This document shows positions 52,901-61,900 of a stretch of DNA of 64,000 nucleotides, one piece after another. The stretch comes from Prostheceraeus crozeri (taxonomy: Eukaryota; Platyhelminthes; Polycladida; Euryleptidae), in the NCBI GenBank assembly GCA_907163375.1, contig CAJQUW010005533.1, positions 1,451,001 to 1,515,000 on the forward strand, written 5' to 3'. The position numbers and the translations under genes were made by a program. The notes beneath the pieces were generated by a model, which worked only from the letters and a program-made list of their open reading frames with translations, was not told the origin of the DNA and ran no database searches. Numbering within the stretch: position 1 is the stretch's first letter; each line of letters opens with the position of its first letter.

Positions 52901-55900
52901 TTTTCTTGATTTCTGATGCAAAATTTGTGCATTTGAAGTTTAACAAATTGTCACCGAACTGCCAACTGTTTTCCTCCGCAACTTTCAGAGTGATGCAAAA
53001 ATTTATAGTGAAAAAACTACTAATAGGCTATATTTATGTATAAATAAATAGCGTAAAACATGAAATAAGTGTTGTGGGTGGCGATGGACAATGAATTTGT
53101 GCAGTTCATGAAAGTTCATGCTTTTATCACTTACTTGATACGTTACTTGGATCTATCTTCCTTCGATGCTTTGTGTTGAATCTCGTAAGTCAACAGTGCG
53201 AGCAGCTTGTGTACCACAAATGTCGGACACTCCGTGATAAATCGGCAGAATTCATTCAGGAAGATGTCAGGTGTAAATGGCAATTGAGTAGAGCTGCAAA
53301 TGTTGACATGAAGTTGATTTATAATCTATGCGCAGTACGTCATTAGTGCTAATGCAGTTCATCGGATAGCAATTTCCATGATGATATTCAAAGGGATTTG
53401 TTGGAAGTGGTGCTTTTTGTATAATTCGGTCAGCATCACAAAATGGATGCACTCGATGAAACTCTACTTTAACCTGAGATTATTGTAGTCGAAAATAGTC
53501 AACGTCTTCTCAAATCATTTAATGATGATGTACAGAAGGTCTTCAACCAGTTTCTATTAAGGTTAGAGAACTGCCTCAATTAAAACGAGCTGAAGACCTT
53601 TCGTGCATCATCATTAAATAGATTTGAGCAGACGTTAACCATTTTCAACTACAATAATTATTTGAATCGAATATCGATCCGTCTTTGAGAGCTGTTTTTA
53701 ATAGAAGATTAAATATTAGAATGAGATTCTGTGAGAATTCCATTACATGCTTGATTGGTTGATTAAATCTCCATAATGTAGTCGGTTTAGATATATACTG
53801 TATACAGTGATTTTTAATGCTCTGGGTGTTTCACTTTTCTGGGCCGATATTTGAGCACCTTTGTCTGAGCTTTTTGTGTGCCCACTGAGATAATTATTAT
53901 GAATTTTCCTGTAGTCATTGGGGCGCTGGGTTCTCACACTCAGAATCTCGCAAAATAAAGAAGCACCTGCACTCCATCACGTATCTCAATTACAGAAGTC
54001 TGCTCTGTTGAGCAGTGCCTATATCCTCAGACGCACTCCCGATCTCCCTGAATCCTGGTCGGATCTCCTTTCCGAGATCCTGTGTTGTAAAACGACCGAT
54101 GTGTGGTAGAATTCATGTATTAAAAAGCGAATCATAATTTTAATCAAAAGAAAAATTGAACTTATTACAAAAGATTTCCAATCTGACGGCCATTATTTGA
54201 TAAACAAGTCGGCGCAGCTTTCGAAAAGAGTCATGACCCTTCCGAACCTCACGAATATTAATGCTGTCCAAATAGGCTGAAATTCGTGGCTCGAGCTCGT
54301 CAGTAGTCGTTACATTGTAGACGTCATTGTGCTGCCTCTCCCGATCCATCTATTACGGAGTTTAGCATCCAAAAAAGCTCCCGCACGAAGTGAGAAGTGT
54401 ACAGGAGTACCATCTTACTGAAGCATCAGTTTCATCGATCTCCTTGGTCGATGAAGGGGACCACAGATTCTTTCACGATAGAAGTGTGGTTATCTGAGTA
54501 TACGGCATCTTAGTCATAGACCTCACTATGAATAAGTCCGTGTTGGTAGGAGATCATCATCCACATTGTGACAGCTGGCGGTTGCAATGTTGAATGAATT
54601 CATCGCATATTTCTTCCGCAAAAAATTGCTAGTAAATCATGCGTGCGTGTTCTCCAAGAATTTTACTATCATTGTGTGGCATTTGATTGATTTCCATTGA
54701 TTTCAATGATGCTGCAACATGGTGCTGTCGACTTGTTTCTTGTTTAATGCATGTTGACTTCACACAGACTGGATTTGTTTCAAGAACGCCTCCGACACGT
54801 CTGAAGGCGTTGAGTGTCCTACAAAGCTCATTCACTTCATGTTCCAGGAAATTCCTTTATAGCACTTAACGTTCCTCACTTCCCAGACTCTTGTCACTCC
54901 TTGTTTCATGTCTCCCTGAAATACTGTATATAGAAGTCAAACTTCGCTGGAGAGGAACGGACACCAATCACTCTCATCATCAGAGTGTTGCTACTTGCTA
55001 GTGTATGACCTGCGCTTGTTTATATACAGTATTCAACTTCCCTTTCATGGGTGCATTAGTCCATAGACATGTCTGTCGATGTGAAATAAAATTTCAAAGT
55101 ACGACGAAACTTTAAAAAAATACTGTCGTTAAATTTTGCATGCATCGGAGTTCATCATTGTGTAGTAGCCTACTAATTTCTTTCAGTGGCTGATGGAACA
55201 GACATATGACGGCCATTTTCAACCCTGACTACTTATTTTCTTTGCAATACATATCAGCTGTTGACGTGATTACTTAATTTCACATTGATGTTCTGCACTT
55301 GAATTCTTATTACTTCATTGTAGTTACAGCAGTCACGTGAATATGAACCGCAAGCTGTTGCGAATCGTGGATGTTCTGACAAAGCAATTTAAACTTGTGT
55401 TGTTCATCGCTTCTTCTTTCACCATCGCTTTGCATACAGATTAACTGATCACAACAGGTCATGCGCATTGTCTGCATTGTGGTATGTCAAGTGCAAAATG
55501 TCAAAGGTAGTCTTTGTTTAGGTTCTATCATCATCTACGAATCGAATTGCTAGATTAACTTAATCTCGACCTAAAGCGTTCGTGGTCGGGGAATCTTACA
55601 TTCATGGCCTTCACGCCTTTGAGTGCCTTAAAAGGCAACAAATAAACAAGTCTCTGCGATCATGAAATTCTAAATTCCCAAGTGATAAAGGACACGGACA
55701 AATGTCTTTTTAAAACGTTAATATTTATTCCACTCTTTCATGGAGATTTGTCATCAAACAATGGTGAATTCTGAGCGCTTTGTCTGCCATTAAATGGAAA
55801 GTCTTATCACTGTATTTTTATCTATTCACAAATCTAAAAACACATGAAACTGCATATTTATGAAATCGTGAAGTAAATAAAAGGAATGTCGAATCAACTC

Positions 55901-58900
55901 GCATCAAAAGCTGTGTATTCACCTCGCCTCCTACTCGGTTTCTCAGTGGTTCCTTATTTCCTTTTGATACTCGTAGATTGTGAGCATTTATCTCCTAAAA
56001 TCAGTAGGAATGTGGGATGTTACATACATAAATATCCTATCGATGTCAACAAAGAATCCGATACATACTTTCTTATGCTTACCATATTGCAGAATGTTGT
56101 GTCAGCTTGTCTTTTTACAAATAAACGAAAACTTTGAAAAAATCCGCCGCTGCCGTGAACATGGCTGGCGAACGCTATCTGAAATCGTTTGCCAACTGAA
56201 ACCGCCATCAACTAGAAAATTAGGAACGTCTTCTAATGGTAAAGATTTAGTTATCTGCTCAATTCACGACTGTACCATCAAACGTTGAAAAGAAATAAAT
56301 TCCGTTGTAAGTAAGTAGCTCTTGTAAAATTAATTAGCTTATATGCTGAGGCCTAACTATTTGAGACTTGACTGCACATGCTTCTTAGTTAAATACATGT
56401 ACTTTGATTTCATGTGATTTGTGATATCTTTGGCCAATCTGCCATAAATTTTCCTAAAAATAATCCCTTAATGCTTGTTGTCCGTGTCTTACGTGTTGCT
56501 GTTACTTCAAAGTTCAGTGTTCACTTTGAAATGAGCTGGCGCAATTTATCGACGGAATGAAATATGCATGCACAGTGTACAGTATACGCATGTAAGTATA
56601 CGTGGTCCTGCTATTTTTGAAGCATGAGCAAAAGTGAAGGGCTTCTTCAATATTTGCTCTCGTTTGCATATTGCATTACTGCTGTGTTATATGAACTGTT
56701 TCGTTATCCAAGCATATATAATTAGGCCTATTTTCGTATTAGTAAGGTAGTAACAAAAATGTATTTCTCTCAGTTGCAGCAAATTCTTCAGCCACTTGCA
56801 TATAGTTTGGTTCGCATGTTGATAAGCTAAAATTTTCTGGTTTTGGCTATATTTTTCCCTTTGGATCACTGCACTGAAGAGTACTTCAGTATTATTACGT
56901 AACCACATTGTTGCTCTACAGTTCGCTGCTTCGAATACCCATTTTATTGATGTCAGTATTTTCCACATTTATTGTATGTTATAATTCTATGTGAGAATGT
57001 AGATGATGAAATTCCAAATTGATTGGGATTAGTGTGGCAAAGCCGACAGTTTCACGCATTTGAAAGGGACTTAATATGCTCCGTTGCATCCGAGATTCGT
57101 AAATACTGTCTGGATTCGTATGCAGCAAATATGTTTTTTGTTCTTTTCTCTGTCTAAAGCTGTACAGACATCTCATGTCAGCGAAATTCACTGAATATAT
57201 ACCCATCTCAGAACATACCTGCACTACAGTTTGCAAGAAAATGTACAATATGTACATTTACATGAGTCTTATAGTCAAATGCAGATTGAGTCTAGAAACA
57301 AAAACATGTATTTACGTTTTTATGCGTAATTTAGTAGCTTCATCTAGCCATAGCAATGATAGCATAGTCATGCAGAACTCTACAGAGCAGTTGAGGTATT
57401 TCAAGCTCGCCTCTTGAAAATTCTGTACTATAAACTCATCGGATGTCACTGATAAATAGTGGAGACAGTGAGAAAGGAACCTAGGAGATCCCTCTGTCAC
57501 ACACACATGCACAACAAGCTGCATTATAGAGATGGAAACGGTTAAAATTTCTTGACTGGTGAACCGATCAGAAAATTAGCCATCATAGACGTTATGGGTC
57601 TTATCTACGTAAATCTTGTATAACAATTACATGCCTTGGGACCATGCAGAGAACGGCATTATTGTTGAATTTGTATCATTGTGTTAAATGGCCGTAATTC
57701 TAATTAACATGTGAATTAGTCTCCAATTTCCTTGAGCAAAAGTCATAAAATTGACGATAATGTGAGTTTCTTGACCATTGCTTTAGTATGACGTATAAAT
57801 AATACATAATATACAAACATGTCATAATGAAGTTGTGGCAATGGTGTATAGCAATTTTTCCAAACTATGCAACTTGAAAATCTTTAAAGATCTTTTTCAT
57901 ATGATAGTGAATCACTGTCACCTGAGAAGGTGGCGTCCTTCAACTGCCTGTGTATCTATAAGATTAATCTAGCACATATTATGATATTCATAATTCACAC
58001 GCATGATGTTAACGCTCATGCTGTCATATGAATGTGTGCGTTATTATCATAATAGCCAGACAGTCCTTCAAGCACTTTCATTGTTGAGTCTCTCGTAAGC
58101 TAAATGATTCATTAATTATCGTAGAATAAGTAGACTTGAATAAAAGCCAATCCAAGTATAAACGGCAAAAGCAACTGTTATGCACATTTAAATTCAAGCT
58201 CATCTTTCATTGCAGAGAGTATAAGGCGAATAAGGAAAGAGCCTGCCGTGCAATTCGAGCCCTTCCTGGTAATGACGTCTGCTGTGAATGCGGAGCAGAT
58301 TCGAAGTGGGCCTCAGTCAATCTCGGCATAACTTTATGCGTGGAATGTTCTGGTGGTCATCGAAGTTTAGGAGTGCATCTCTCTAAGGTAATCACATTTA
58401 GAAACTAAGAAATCTGAAAGACATATACGACACATTAATTCTTACTTATCTGATCTAGGAATCCTCAGAAGAAAAGCTTGTGACCTCTTTTGTCTATGTC
58501 ACTAAGATCACCATGAAGCGAAGTATTTAGATGAACCCGTCAACACGTGCAGCAACTTTATTACATCCGATTTTGTGAGTCGTATGACATTGTGCAATTG
58601 TGGTTATTAATGGAATGCAGCTAATACTGACATCAGGTTATGAGAGGCATGATATCATTTTATCCAAGAGAAAATGAGGACAGACTTATCGACTACTTTT
58701 TATTTTACTAAGTAATATGATTACTTCATTCTGCTGTATTTTCAAGTACGATGTCTTGTGCTCACTACCTAGACCTTTGACGTTGTGCCTAGTCTGATTG
58801 TAACCCGTCAACCCGTGCTCCATCTGATGAGCGAAATAATTAAGTTTAAATGAGTGTCGCATACGTTTTTCATCGCTAGCCAAGTCTGACGATGGTCGTT

Positions 58901-61900
58901 GTTCATATCTTCTATTAGCAAAGATCAAGTAAATGTGATCTTATTCAATTTCTAACGATGGTCGCACCCCCTAAACCACTGAAAAGTCTCGCATGTTTCT
59001 TGACGTCAGGAAGAAATCAAGCACCTTCGCGAAGGATTTCTCTCACTCTCAATACAGTCTTTAGTGGATGATCCTCTCTTCTGGGATGCTTCTTTCAGAA
59101 ACCCCCCTAGAGAGAGATAATCAACTGCTACTAAGTTAGACGATGGAAGTGAATAATACTGACTTAACCCTCTTTGGGATGATGTTCTTGACAATCGACC
59201 AAACATTGTCTAGGGGTACCTTTGCTTTGAAAGCAAGTGCATGGAATATCAACATGGTGATTGCAGTGTCTCGAACAAAGAAAAAAATAACCGGAAGCCA
59301 TGGAGGATTTACTTTATGGAAAAGCAACATAGATTTTGACCACGCAAACATCATCAGGAACATGACAACAACCAAAATTTGAGTGTGTCCGTGATTTTCA
59401 CTTAATTTGGCTCATCTCAATTATCCTAATGGAGATACATACAGATGATTTGAAATGTTCAATATTAAGTCCATCATTTTGATATTAAGTCCATCTAACA
59501 CGGAGAAAGCTTTGAATTTTTGACCCACATAATTCAAGTTAGCAGTTGATGTGAGGGTAATTTATCACATCGTCGGGTCATCATGACGTGCTCTGCACGC
59601 ACACTTACAATATGCTCCAATGGTCTATCGAATCGTGGTGAGCTTGAACAATGCATGTGTGACGTGCTGTGCACGCATTGGTCGCGAAAGAGTTAAGCTT
59701 ACCGGATAATCCAAGATTTTAGAATATCAAACTTTTTCTATAAAGGAAATTGAGAGAAATTGACTCGATGAAATATGAAAATTGTTGCTTGTATTCCTAT
59801 TTTAATGTGCAGTGAAAGACACGAGTGGTGTCATTGTTCTTGAAAAGTGTCATGTTCTCAATACGTTCATTTTCTTGATCTTATAGCACATTCTCTTCTG
59901 GCATTTTTAACTTTTAATTACTCATTCATTTTATCATCCTCATACTTTTTCTTGACTTTTAATCTGCTCTTAATGGAAGCTTTAACAAGCGTCTATGCTT
60001 GTCCTCTTCTCTCACGTTCTGATTTAAAAAATGATGTATTGCAGAAGTCGCTGATGATGTGCGTAGATAATATATTACCTATATTATTACCGATATAATA
60101 CCTTCTTGATTCAAAGCCAAATATGCTATCCTAGTATCGGGAATTATGAGATGAGTGAGGGGGAGAGATTACTTTCACTACATGTCTCAGTCAACAGCCA
60201 AAACAGTTAACTGTCCTCCTATAAGAAGTTCTGACTAGGTTTTTAAGAGCCACGTTTTTCAATGTATTAAAACAAGAGGCATGTTTTTAGGTCACTTTAT
60301 TTCTTGTTTTATTCCAGTAATTTTCATTGTTTCTTTTCCATTTAATGACCTATTAAACGTGCTGGCAACCTCAAAGGCTGTTTTGGTGTGTGAAATATAA
60401 AATAGAAAACTGAGAAAAAATCTGATTATTTTTGAGTTTAAATTTTATTACAAGTCAAGCAAATGAACAGTTGATGTCCTGATAGCTCAGAAAGGAATAT
60501 TTTGAACTTTGTACAGAGATTCTGTTTTCGCAGCGAAATAATGCAGATGTTAAATGTCAGAACAGCGAACTCTTAAGACCTGTGTAAATCGCTTGCCTCT
60601 AAACAGCTCTCTTTTAACCAAAGTTGATCTAAACCTGAAGGCACGTGGGTTCGGGTAGGAACTCTGTTTGGAAGTCAGGTTTTGAAGTCATGGTTTTGAA
60701 GTCAGGTCGGAACTCTGTTTTTTCGGGTTTGGGCACTCAAATTTCTCACTAAGGTTGATTCAATATCATTCTTACATGTAGTATATGCAACCGATCTAGG
60801 CGGTGGATTTGATTAATAAGCCTTCTACATTGTTATGATGAAATGATAAGTGGAATTATTATTAAAATTATTAATTATTTCTTGCTTGCTTGCATACTGT
60901 AAGACTTGTTATTATGTCGTTTTTATTGAAGTTGTTTCAGAAATATAACAAGGACTTCTATGCGACTTCGTTTCTTAGGGTGCTCTGTATTGGTATTTCA
61001 AAAATGTCAAAATGTTATCATGTTAATGCTGAGTTATCGACGACTGAGAACTTTCTGAGAAGACAATGACAGCAGTGTCAAAAGATGCTTTGGAGCTACA
61101 TTTATTGCTGATGATCGGTTATTTGTTTCAATAATTCATGTCTTTTCATTTTCCGGTGCTCATTAATTGGTTACATAAAACTCATCAGTGTCTGATGTTC
61201 GCAATACTACGAGGGGCGTACCAAAAGTTCGTGACGTTTGATTACCATGGTTTTAATTCGACTTTTTTCTTTAATCATTCATCGTTGTCATGTTGTATCA
61301 ATCATGTGCATTGCCTGTGAAGTATTGTCGGTTGATCGGTAACCTATAGAGACGCGAACTGAAGCCGGTAAGTAGTGAAGCAATTTTACTTTTGTCAGCA
61401 TGACGGACTTCACAAATCGTAAGTGGAGATCTTGTCTGCTCTTTCTGTCCAAGGAACGGGAAACACCAACCCGATCGGCTGGGCGTCTAAAAACATTCTT
61501 CGAGACAATGCTCCTGCAAGAGCGACCATCAAGCAAATGTTCCCATAGGGACGGAAGTCATTGGAAGACGTTGAGCGCTGTGGCCATCCATCCACTCCAG
61601 CCAGCGAAGAAAATGAAGATTTGGTTTGGCAGCTGATCCAGTCTGACAGACGCCCAACATTTGATGAACTGGAGGAAAAGTCTGGCCAGCTGTCGCATGG
61701 GACTCTTGAGCGTATCTTCCATGACCGCCTTGAGTTGTCCAAAGTTTCGGCTCGTTGGGTACCAAGGCTGCTGACTGCAGAACAGAAAGGCGCTCGGGTC
61801 AACAACTCCTCTATTGTTCTTGGTCTTCTGGAAGACCATGACGAAGGGTTTTGGAGGAGACTACTGACTTTCATCTCATCAGTGCGATGAAGTTGGCAAT

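Noticed and set aside
56687-57257. Two minus-strand frames of about 93 codons, considered as small genes
   Set aside because: AT-driven composition, no motif, no splice or promoter context; probably chance.
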